DNA of 33,821 nt from Albidovulum sp. (GTDB taxonomy: Bacteria > Pseudomonadota > Alphaproteobacteria > Rhodobacterales > Rhodobacteraceae), in assembly GCA_020637635.1 (NCBI GenBank), contig JACKKB010000013.1, positions 1 through 33,821 on the forward strand, in the 5' to 3' direction. The notes below the pieces were generated by a model, which saw nothing but the letters and a program-made list of their open reading frames with translations, made no database searches and was not told where the DNA came from. This document shows positions 1 to 6,449 of this stretch, piece after piece (the stretch's first letter is position 1; each line of letters starts with the position of its first letter). The translations under genes and the position numbers were made by a program.

Positions 1-335
1 GTGCCAAGGTTGATCAGGAGCACGCCGAGCGGGCCGCGATAATCGCTGTCGATGGTGCCCGGTGTGTTCGGCAGCGAAATCCCGTGCCTCAGCGCCAGCC
101 CCGAACGCGGCCGGATCTGGATCTCGTAGCCCGCCGGGATCTCGACCCTGAGCCCGGTCGGCACCACGACGCGCGCCTGCGGCGCCAGGCGGATCCCCGT
201 GGCGCGGCTCTCCGGCGGCAGGTTTGCCCGGATGTCGGCCCCCGCCGCACCCGAAGTCTCGTAGGCCGGCAGGGCAACGGACGGATCGGCCCAGTCCTCG
301 CGCAGAACCCCGATCACCGGCGCAGGTTCCGTCAT
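1..335 (-). CDS. dut: dUTP diphosphatase, 3' end cut by window edge
   Basis: Hydrolyses dUTP to dUMP and PPi, keeping uracil out of DNA and supplying dUMP for thymidylate synthesis; cytosolic homotrimer in this family. The reading frame begins MTEPAPVIGVLRED and shows dUTPase motif 1 (SGAAGADIRA, about residues 28-37), motif 2 (PRSGLALRHG) and motif 3 (GTIDSDYRGPLGV) before running off the left edge, so roughly the last third, including motifs 4 and 5, is outside the window. The ATG overlaps the coaBC stop in an ATGA tetranucleotide (332-335), which fixes the start and implies translational coupling. Identification is secure from three motifs in the correct order; only completeness is unknown. 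Confidence 0.95.
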   Translation of the reverse strand, partial: MTEPAPVIGVLREDWADPSVALPAYETSGAAGADIRANLPPESRATGIRLAPQARVVVPTGLRVEIPAGYEIQIRPRSGLALRHGISLPNTPGTIDSDYRGPLGVLLINLG

Positions 336-1540
336 TTGCCGGCGCCGAGCACCGCCGCGATCTTCGCGGCCAGCCGTCGCGCCACCTCGTCCTTGGGCAG
401 CCGCGGCCAGGCCTCGGCGCCATCGGGTGACAGGATGGTCACCGCGTTCTCGGCCCCGCCCATGATCCCGGTGGCGGGGCTCACGTCATTGGCGACGATC
501 CAGTCGCAACCCTTGCGCGCAAGCTTGGCGCTGGCATGGGCGATCACATCGTCGGTCTCGGCGGCGAAACCGACGACGAGCGCCGGCCGGCCCTTCCTCA
601 TCTGCGCGACGCGGGCCAGAATGTCGGGGTTCTCCGCGAATTCCAGCGCAGGGGCCCGGCCGGAGCCGTCCTTCTTCATCTTGCGGGCGGCGGCATTGGC
701 GACCCGCCAATCGGCGACCGCGGCGGCAAAGACCGCGGCATCGGCCGGCAGCGCCGCCTCGACCGCCGCCAGCATCTCGACCGCGGTCTCGACCCGCTGA
801 ACCGCGACGCCCGCCGGCGCGGGAACTTCCGCGGGTCCGGTCACGAATGTCACCCGCGCGCCAAGATCCCGCAGCGCCGCGGCAAGCGCCGTGCCCTGCG
901 CGCCCGACGAGCGGTTGGCGATGTAGCGCACCGGGTCGATCGGCTCATGCGTCGGCCCCGAGGTCACCAGCACGTGGCGCCCCGCAAGCGGCCCGCCCGC
1001 CAGCCGCGCGGCAATGGCCTCGACGATGTCCATCGGCTCGGCCATCCGCCCCGTGCCCGCCTCGCCGGCCTCGGCCATCTCGCCCGTGTTCGGGCCCACG
1101 AAGGTCACGCCGTCGGCCTGCAGCTGCGCATGGTTGCGCCGCGTCGCCGGATGCGCCCACATCCGGGGGTTCATCGCCGGCGCCATGAGAACCGGCGCCG
1201 TCGTCGCCAGCAGCACCGCCGAGGCGAGATCATTCGCAAGGCCCTGCGCGAGCTTCGCCATCAGGTCGGCCGTCGCCGGGGCGACGACGATCAGATCGGT
1301 CTCGCGCGCGAGCCGGATGTGGCCCACATCCTGTTCCGCATGGCGGTCGAAGAGATCGGTGAAGACGTGATCGGCGCAAAGCGCCCCGACCGAGAGCGGC
1401 GTGACGAATTCCTTCGCCGCGGCGGTCATCACCGGACGCACGCGCGCGCCCCGCTCCCGCAGCCGGCGAACGAGGTCCAGCACCTTGTAGGCCGCGATAC
1501 CGCCGCCGATGATCAGAAGGATCCGCTTTTCCGCCAGCAT
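332..1540 (-). CDS. coaBC: bifunctional phosphopantothenoylcysteine decarboxylase / phosphopantothenate-cysteine ligase
   Basis: Joins cysteine to 4'-phosphopantothenate (CoaB) and decarboxylates the product to 4'-phosphopantetheine (CoaC), two steps of CoA synthesis. The chosen ATG (MLAEKRILLIIGGG) gives 402 residues, the usual length, with an AGAGG-type ribosome site in front; an upstream in-frame start would add 33 atypical residues. The N-terminal flavoprotein half has GIAAYK (15-19), the active-site His in GHIRLA (H74) and PAMNPRMW (121-128). The CoaB half has SGPTHEPID, NRSSGAQG, AAVADWR and KMKKD. An oddity is that the Cys expected in the ACGD-type motif (Cys158 in E. coli Dfp) is Ala158 here, in MAEAGEAGTGRM. 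First gene of a coaBC-dut pair; divergent from the GST gene. Confidence 0.95.
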   Translation of the reverse strand: MLAEKRILLIIGGGIAAYKVLDLVRRLRERGARVRPVMTAAAKEFVTPLSVGALCADHVFTDLFDRHAEQDVGHIRLARETDLIVVAPATADLMAKLAQGLANDLASAVLLATTAPVLMAPAMNPRMWAHPATRRNHAQLQADGVTFVGPNTGEMAEAGEAGTGRMAEPMDIVEAIAARLAGGPLAGRHVLVTSGPTHEPIDPVRYIANRSSGAQGTALAAALRDLGARVTFVTGPAEVPAPAGVAVQRVETAVEMLAAVEAALPADAAVFAAAVADWRVANAAARKMKKDGSGRAPALEFAENPDILARVAQMRKGRPALVVGFAAETDDVIAHASAKLARKGCDWIVANDVSPATGIMGGAENAVTILSPDGAEAWPRLPKDEVARRLAAKIAAVLGAGK

Positions 1541-1609
1541 TCCGGCCTCTTCGTGCCCCGCGCCCAACAGGATTAGGTCGCCCTCCGGCGAAAAACAAGC
1601 CGCAGGGGG

Positions 1610-1626
1610 CATCACGAAGCGTGATG
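1610..1626. promoter_or_regulatory. perfect 7-bp inverted repeat in the coaBC/GST divergent region
   Basis: CATCACG-AAG-CGTGATG is a perfect dyad with a 3-base centre, lying between two divergent genes (70 bases upstream of coaBC, 73 bases upstream of the GST start). It could be an operator for a dimeric regulator or a small hairpin in either leader. I see no consensus promoter next to it and do not recognise the regulator, so the role is inferred from symmetry and position only. Confidence 0.4.
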
Positions 1627-1698
1627 ATCCGGACCACAAACTTGCGCGTGACGCCGCAACGGCACCGGACTAGCCCTTGGCAGAACGAAAGGTGACGC

Positions 1699-2583
1699 AT
1701 GACCTACGACCTTGCCATCGGCGATCGCTCCTATTCCTCCTGGTCGCTGCGCGGCTGGCTTCTCTTCGAGAGGTTCGGCCTGCCGGTGCGGTGTCATCCC
1801 GGGGTGCTCTACAGCCCCGACTTCGACCGGCTTCTGGCGGAGTTCGCACCGGCGAGGCTGGTTCCGGCGATGCGCACGCCCGAGGGCGAAGTGGTGGGCG
1901 AGACGCTCGCCATCGCCGAAACCCTGGCCGAGCGGCATCCCGAAGCGGGTCTCTGGCCCGAGGATCCGGCGGCGCGGATGATGGCGCGCTACATGGCGGC
2001 CGAGATGCATTCGGGCTTCGCGGCGCTGCGCGGCGACTGTCCGATGAACCTTCTCGTCAGCTACGAGGATGCCTTCCCGCGCGCCGAAGTGCTGGCCGAC
2101 CTCGCGCGGCTCGACCGGATCTGGGCCCGCGCGCGCGATCGCTTCGGCGCCGGCGGGCCATGGCTTTTCGGCCGCTACACGGTGGCCGATGCCTTTTTCG
2201 CCCCGGTGGCAGCGCGGATCGCCACCTACAACCTGCCGGTCCCGGCCGAGGCGGCCGCCTATGCCGCCGCCCATCTCGCCGATCCCGCGTTCCGCCGCTG
2301 GCGGGCGATGGGCATTGCCGAGAACCTGATCCAGCCCTCCTATGCTAAGCCCTATGCCGAACGCCCCTGGCCGGGCCCCGGCCGGCGCGACGCCCGCCCG
2401 GTCGAGGCCGGCCCGGCGCTGAACGACACCTGCCCCTATTCCGGCAGGGAGGTCACCCATTTCCTCGTACTCGACGGCAAGGTCTGGGGTTTCTGCAACG
2501 GCTTCTGCCGCGACAAGACCGTCGCCGATGCCGAAGCCTGGCCGAAATTCACCGCCATGGCGGGGCTGCCGGGGCCGCGTTAA
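1699..2583 (+). CDS. glutathione S-transferase family protein with C-terminal Cys-rich YHS-like module
   Basis: An N-terminal thioredoxin-fold GST domain begins MTYDLAIGDRSYSSWSLRGW, where YSSWSLR is the catalytic/GSH-binding stretch seen in SSWS-type GSTs (maleylacetoacetate isomerase/YfcF-like). An alpha-helical GST C-domain follows (GPWLFGRYTVADAFF is the usual DA[FY] element). At 294 residues it is about 70-80 longer than a plain GST. The extra tail (about 242-294) contains CPYSG (C245), H254 and GFCNGFCRDK (C266, C270), resembling a YHS-type metal-binding module. The ATG has GAAAGG eight bases upstream. Divergent from coaBC and 53 bases ahead of comM. The substrate cannot be told from sequence; the GST assignment is firm, the role of the tail is inference. 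Confidence 0.85.
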   Translation: MTYDLAIGDRSYSSWSLRGWLLFERFGLPVRCHPGVLYSPDFDRLLAEFAPARLVPAMRTPEGEVVGETLAIAETLAERHPEAGLWPEDPAARMMARYMAAEMHSGFAALRGDCPMNLLVSYEDAFPRAEVLADLARLDRIWARARDRFGAGGPWLFGRYTVADAFFAPVAARIATYNLPVPAEAAAYAAAHLADPAFRRWRAMGIAENLIQPSYAKPYAERPWPGPGRRDARPVEAGPALNDTCPYSGREVTHFLVLDGKVWGFCNGFCRDKTVADAEAWPKFTAMAGLPGPR

Positions 2584-2625
2584 CCTTTCTTCAACCGACC
2601 CGTCCTAGCCGTTTACCAAGGTTAA
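2580..2625. promoter_or_regulatory. TTAACCTT / AAGGTTAA inverted repeat upstream of comM (possible CtrA half-sites)
   Basis: Eight-base arms TTAACCTT (2580-2587) and AAGGTTAA (2618-2625) flank a 30-base spacer. The left arm contains the GST stop codon and the right arm ends 11 bases before the comM ATG. TTAACC resembles the half-site of the alphaproteobacterial regulator CtrA (full site TTAA-N7-TTAA), and comM is a transformation gene. The arms could equally form a stem in the leader. Regulation is inferred, not shown. Confidence 0.3.
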
Positions 2626-2636
2626 GAGGGACGGAC

Positions 2637-4151
2637 ATGGTGACGCGCACCTATACGGTGGCTTTCGAGGGCGTCGAGGCGCGCATCGTCGAGGTTCAAT
2701 GCGCCGTCTCGGCCGGAATGCCGGCCTTCGCTGTGGTGGGCCTGCCCGACAAGGCGGTGAGCGAGGCGCGCGACCGGGTGCGCGCGGCGCTGACGGCGCT
2801 CTCGATCGCGCTGCCGTCGAAGCGGATCACCGTCAATCTCTCGCCCGCCGACCTGCCCAAGGAGGGATCGCATTTCGACCTGCCGATCGCGCTCGCGCTT
2901 CTCGCCGCGATCGACATCCTGCCCCGCGACGAGATCGAGGCCACGGTGGCGCTCGGCGAGTTGTCGCTCGACGGGCGGCTCGTGCCGGTGGTCGGCGCCC
3001 TGCCCGCCGCCATGGCCGCCGCCGCGGAGGATCGCGCGCTCGTCTGCCCGCGCGCTTCGGGCGCCGAGGCGGCCTGGGTCGGCGCGACCGAGGTCTTCGC
3101 GGCCGACACGCTCGCGGCCGTCATCGGCCACTTCACCGGCCGCGCCCCCCTCGCGCCGGCCCGCCCGGGCGAGGTCGCGGCCCCGCCCGCACCCCGCGAC
3201 CTGAGCGATGTGAAGGGCCAGGAACGCGCCAAGCGCGCGCTCGAGATCGCCGCCGCCGGGCGACACCATCTGCTGATGGTCGGCGCTCCGGGGTCGGGCA
3301 AGTCGATGCTGGCCGCGCGGATGCCGGGGATCCTGCCGCCGCTCTCGCCGGCCGAGGCGCTCGAGACCTCGATGATCCACTCGCTCTCGGGGCTCCTCGA
3401 CGAGGGTGGTATCAGCCGCGCGCGCCCGTTCCGCGAACCGCACCACACCGCCTCGATGGCCGCCATCGTCGGCGGCGGCCGCGGCGCCCAGCCGGGCGAG
3501 ATCAGCCTGGCCCACAATGGCGTCCTCTTCCTCGACGAGTTTCCCGAATTCTCGCGCACCGTTCTGGAGACCCTGCGCCAGCCGATCGAGACCGGCGAGG
3601 TCGTCGTCGCCCGCGCCAACGCCCATATCCGCTATCCCTGCCGCTTCCTGCTGGTCGCCGCCGCCAATCCCTGCAAATGCGGTTATCTGGCCGATCCGGC
3701 GCGCGCCTGCGCCCGCGTGCCCCACTGCGGCGAGGACTATCTCGGCCGCATCTCGGGGCCGCTGATGGACCGCATCGACCTGCGCGTGGAGGTGCCGCCC
3801 GTCGCCTACAGCGACCTCGACCTGCCGGGCGGCGGCGAAAGCTCTGCCGATGTCGCAGCGCGCGTGGCCGCGGCGCGCGCGATCCAGGCGCAGCGCTTCG
3901 CGGGCCGGGACGGGCTGCGCGTCAATGCCGATGCCGAGGGCCAGCTGCTCGAGGAGATCGCTGCCCCCGATGCCGAGGGGCGCGCGCTTCTCGCCCGCGT
4001 TGCCGAACGCTTCGGCCTTTCCGCGCGCGGCTACCACCGTGTGCTTCGCGTCGCGCGCACCATCGCCGATCTCGCCGCCACGCCCGAGGTCCGCAAGCCG
4101 CATGTGGCCGAGGCGGTCGGCTTCCGGCTGAGCGTCGCGGCCGGGCGCTAG
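2637..4151 (+). CDS. comM: YifB/ComM family Mg-chelatase-like AAA+ ATPase
   Basis: ComM is a hexameric AAA+ helicase promoting branch migration during natural transformation in species where it has been studied; many non-competent bacteria also carry it. The 504-residue length matches the family (about 506). An N-terminal S5-like domain (VVGLPDKAVSEARDRVRAAL, then NLSPADLPKEGSHFDLP) is followed by Walker A GAPGSGKSMLA (about 219-229), Walker B VLFLDEFPEF, and a Cys cluster NPCKCGYL...CARVPHC typical of YifB. The C-terminal domain carries the arginine-finger region (SARGYHRVLRVARTIADL). GAGGG precedes the ATG. It is convergent with gshB; the two stops overlap in the palindrome CTAG at 4148-4151. 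Confidence 0.95.
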   Translation: MVTRTYTVAFEGVEARIVEVQCAVSAGMPAFAVVGLPDKAVSEARDRVRAALTALSIALPSKRITVNLSPADLPKEGSHFDLPIALALLAAIDILPRDEIEATVALGELSLDGRLVPVVGALPAAMAAAAEDRALVCPRASGAEAAWVGATEVFAADTLAAVIGHFTGRAPLAPARPGEVAAPPAPRDLSDVKGQERAKRALEIAAAGRHHLLMVGAPGSGKSMLAARMPGILPPLSPAEALETSMIHSLSGLLDEGGISRARPFREPHHTASMAAIVGGGRGAQPGEISLAHNGVLFLDEFPEFSRTVLETLRQPIETGEVVVARANAHIRYPCRFLLVAAANPCKCGYLADPARACARVPHCGEDYLGRISGPLMDRIDLRVEVPPVAYSDLDLPGGGESSADVAARVAAARAIQAQRFAGRDGLRVNADAEGQLLEEIAAPDAEGRALLARVAERFGLSARGYHRVLRVARTIADLAATPEVRKPHVAEAVGFRLSVAAGR

Positions 4152-5089
4152 GCCCGCCTGGCCTCGATCACCTCCCAGATCCGGGCGGCGGCATTGGTGC
4201 CGTCGAAGCGCTCGAGCTCCTGAATGCCCGTGGGCGAGGTGACGTTGATCTCGGTCAGCCAGTCGCCGATCACGTCGATACCGACGAAGATCTGGCCGTT
4301 GTCGCGCAGCGTCGGCCCGATCGCGGCGCAGATCTCGCGGTCGCGCGGGGTCAGGCCGACCTTTTCCGGCCGCCCGCCGACATGCATGTTCGATCGCGTC
4401 TCGCCCGCGGCCGGCACCCGGTTGATGGCGCCGACGGGTTCGCCATCGACGAGGATGATGCGCTTGTCGCCCTTGACGACGGCGGGGACGTATTTCTGCG
4501 CGATCATCGGCTCGCGGCTGATGCCGGTGAAGAGCTCGTGCAGCGAGGCGAGGTTGCGGTCGTTCGGATCGAGCCGGAAGACACCCGCACCGCCGTTGCC
4601 GTAGAGCGGCTTCAGGATGATGTCGCCATGCACCGCCTTGAAGGCGCGGATGGTGCCGAGATCGCGGGCGACGAGCGTCGGCGGCGTCAGCTCGGGGAAC
4701 TTCAGCACCAGAAGCTTCTCGGGGAAGTTCCGCACCCAGAAGGGATCGTTCACGACAAGCGTGCCGGGCCGGACCATGTCGAGCAGATGCGTCGTCGTGA
4801 TGTAGCCCATGTCGAAGGGCGGATCCTGACGCAGCCAGACGACATCCATCTCGGCCAGGTCGACCTCGGTCTCGGGGCCGAGGGTGAAGTGATCGCCCTT
4901 TACCCGCCTCAGGCTCAGCGGCCAGCCACGCGCCAGGACGCGGCCCTCGCGGTAGAAGAGCCGGTCGGGCGTGTAGTAGAAGAGCGAATGCCCGCGCGCC
5001 TCGGCCTCGATGCCGATGCGGAAGGTGGAATCGGCCTCGATGCTGATCGCTTCGACCGGATCCATCTGCAATGCGACTTTAAGGGCCAT
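4148..5089 (-). CDS. gshB: glutathione synthase
   Basis: ATP-grasp ligase adding glycine to gamma-glutamylcysteine, the last step of glutathione synthesis in the cytosol. The 313-residue product begins MALKVALQMDPVEAISIEADST and shows the family elements WLRQDPPFDMGYITTTHLL, NDPFWVRNFPEKLL, the ATP-grasp segment DIILKPLYGNGGAGVFR (Gly-rich loop) and the C-terminal metal/substrate segment EINVTSPTGIQELERFDG. A strong GGAGG lies seven bases before the ATG. It follows yraN by 63 bases and is probably in the same transcript as rsmI-yraN. The gene ends convergently against comM with a 4-base overlap. Confidence 0.96.
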   Translation of the reverse strand: MALKVALQMDPVEAISIEADSTFRIGIEAEARGHSLFYYTPDRLFYREGRVLARGWPLSLRRVKGDHFTLGPETEVDLAEMDVVWLRQDPPFDMGYITTTHLLDMVRPGTLVVNDPFWVRNFPEKLLVLKFPELTPPTLVARDLGTIRAFKAVHGDIILKPLYGNGGAGVFRLDPNDRNLASLHELFTGISREPMIAQKYVPAVVKGDKRIILVDGEPVGAINRVPAAGETRSNMHVGGRPEKVGLTPRDREICAAIGPTLRDNGQIFVGIDVIGDWLTEINVTSPTGIQELERFDGTNAAARIWEVIEARRA

Positions 5090-5152
5090 CCGAGATCCTC
5101 CGCTGCGGCTGAGCGATAGATGGCCGAGCCGGGCGGGGGATTCAATCGCCGA

Positions 5153-5506
5153 TCAGAGCCAGAGCGCGTTTTCCACGATCTCGATCCTGCCGGCGCCGTC
5201 GACGAGCGCCACGTCGAAGCGCATGTCGCTGTCCTGCCCGCCGGGCGCAGCGGCAAGGTATTCCCCGGCGGCGGCCTGAAGCCGGGCGATCTGGCGCGGC
5301 CCGAGCCGCTGCGCCGCCATGACATGGCTCGCAGCCCGCTTCACTTCCACGAAGACGAGACCCGCCGTCGTGGCGAAGATCAGGTCGATCTCGCCCCCCC
5401 GGCCACGCCAGCGCCGCGCGCGAAGCTCGGCGCCAAGCCGGATGTAGCGCGCCGCGACCTGATCCTCGGCGGCCTGTCCACCGTGATAGGCCGTTGCCCC
5501 GCTCAG
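5153..5506 (-). CDS. yraN: YraN family (UPF0102) endonuclease-fold protein, probable CTG start
   Basis: Small restriction-endonuclease-fold protein of unknown physiological function, genomically tied to rsmI across proteobacteria. The catalytic-like pattern is visible: an early Glu in GQAAEDQVAARY, then GRGGEIDLIF, then VFVEVKRA (D...ExK). The proposed start is CTG at 5504-5506, giving LSGATAYHGGQAAED read as MSGATAYH, 117 residues, the normal family length. This CTG overlaps the rsmI TGA in the same way an ATGA overlap would. No ATG, GTG or TTG lies in frame between an ATG at 5605 (which would overlap rsmI by about 100 bases with unrelated residues) and internal ATGs that would remove the fold. 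The family call is firm; the start is inference. Confidence 0.88.
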   Translation of the reverse strand: MSGATAYHGGQAAEDQVAARYIRLGAELRARRWRGRGGEIDLIFATTAGLVFVEVKRAASHVMAAQRLGPRQIARLQAAAGEYLAAAPGGQDSDMRFDVALVDGAGRIEIVENALWL

Positions 5507-6369
5507 TCGCCGCCGGCGAGCTGCAGCGCTCTCTGGTAGAGATCCCGTCGGGGCAGGCCGAGCGTCTCGGCCACCTGCGCCGCCGCATCCCTGGTCGAGT
5601 GGCATTCCATCGCCTCCTTCAGCGCCGCGTCGATCTCGTCCTGTCCGACCGCGCGCGCGCCCGCCCGGTCGACCACCACCACGATCTCGCCCTTGACGCT
5701 GCGCGTGGCGAAACCGTCGCGGAGCGCGCCGAGCGTGTCGCGCGTGACCTCCTCGAACCGCTTGGTCAGTTCGCGGCAGACGGCCGCACGCCGGTCCGCC
5801 CCGAAGCCTTGCACCAGATCCCCTAACAGAGCCTGAATCCGCTTCGGCGATTCATAGAGGACGAGCGTCGCCGGCAGCGTCGCAAGCTCTGCGAGCCAGC
5901 GCCGGCGGGCCGACGCGGCCGCGGGCGGAAAGCCGGCGAAGAGAAAGCGGTCGCTCGGCAGGCCCGCGACGGTAAGTGCCGCCAGCACCGCCGAGGGGCC
6001 GGGGGCGCTGAAGACGGCGTGGCCCGCGGCAATCGCCGCGCGGCCGAGCTGATAGCCCGGATCGGCGACAAGCGGGGTCCCGGCCTCCGAGGCATAGGCG
6101 ACCGAGCGGCCCTCGGCCAGCGCCGCGAGGATCCGCGGGCGCATCCTGTCGCCGTTGTGGTCGTGATAGGGCAGAAGGGGCCGGTCGCCCAGCGCCACGC
6201 CGTGGATCTCCATCAGATGCCGGAGCGTGCGCGTATCCTCGGCGGCGATCAGATCGGCCGTTGCGAGGATGTCGAGCGCCCTCAGCGTGATGTCGCGCGC
6301 CGCCCCGATCGGGGTCGCCACGAAATGCAGCCCCGGTGCCGGTTTGCGCTCTTCGCCGATGGTTGTCAA
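5503..6369 (-). CDS. rsmI: 16S rRNA (cytidine(1402)-2'-O)-methyltransferase
   Basis: SAM-dependent tetrapyrrole-methylase-fold enzyme that 2'-O-methylates C1402 in the ribosomal P site. Signature segments are HFVATPIGAARDITLRAL near the N-terminus, AAEDTRTLRHL, LPYHDHN, the cofactor loop SEAGTPLVADPGYQLGRAA, and APGPSAVLAALTVAGLPSD. I place the start at TTG (6367-6369), reading MTTIGEERKPAPGLHF, 288 residues against 286 in E. coli, with GGGAG five bases upstream. A longer in-frame start at 6447 would add 26 unlikely residues and run across the divergent promoter region. It is divergent from the lipoprotein gene; in E. coli rsmI (yraL) is likewise divergent from lpoA (yraM), so this neighbourhood is conserved. 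Confidence 0.95.
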   Translation of the reverse strand: MTTIGEERKPAPGLHFVATPIGAARDITLRALDILATADLIAAEDTRTLRHLMEIHGVALGDRPLLPYHDHNGDRMRPRILAALAEGRSVAYASEAGTPLVADPGYQLGRAAIAAGHAVFSAPGPSAVLAALTVAGLPSDRFLFAGFPPAAASARRRWLAELATLPATLVLYESPKRIQALLGDLVQGFGADRRAAVCRELTKRFEEVTRDTLGALRDGFATRSVKGEIVVVVDRAGARAVGQDEIDAALKEAMECHSTRDAAAQVAETLGLPRRDLYQRALQLAGGD

Positions 6370-6382
6370 AACTGCTCCCGCG

Positions 6383-6411
6383 TTTACTTCGCCGCCGCAA
6401 CCGCCTACTCT
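6383..6411 (+). promoter_or_regulatory. weak candidate promoter for the PBP activator gene
   Basis: TTTACT (6383-6388) and TACTCT (6406-6411) are separated by 17 bases and lie 38 bases before the ATG at 6450. Matches to the sigma-70 consensus are 4/6 and 3/6, so this is a guess supported mainly by spacing and by the 80-base divergent gap in which some promoter must lie. Confidence 0.22.
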
Positions 6412-6449
6412 CCCGGCGACCAGCGCAACACCCGTTATGAGGTTCACCC

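Noticed and set aside
2699..5119. An 806-codon plus-strand frame over comM and gshB
   Set aside because: It crosses two genes in opposite directions and is Arg/Ala-rich; a shadow of codon bias.
5142..5588. An alternative frame or a longer ATG start (5605) for yraN
   Set aside because: Those residues overlap rsmI by about 100 bases and do not resemble a YraN N-terminus; the conserved fold begins at the CTG.
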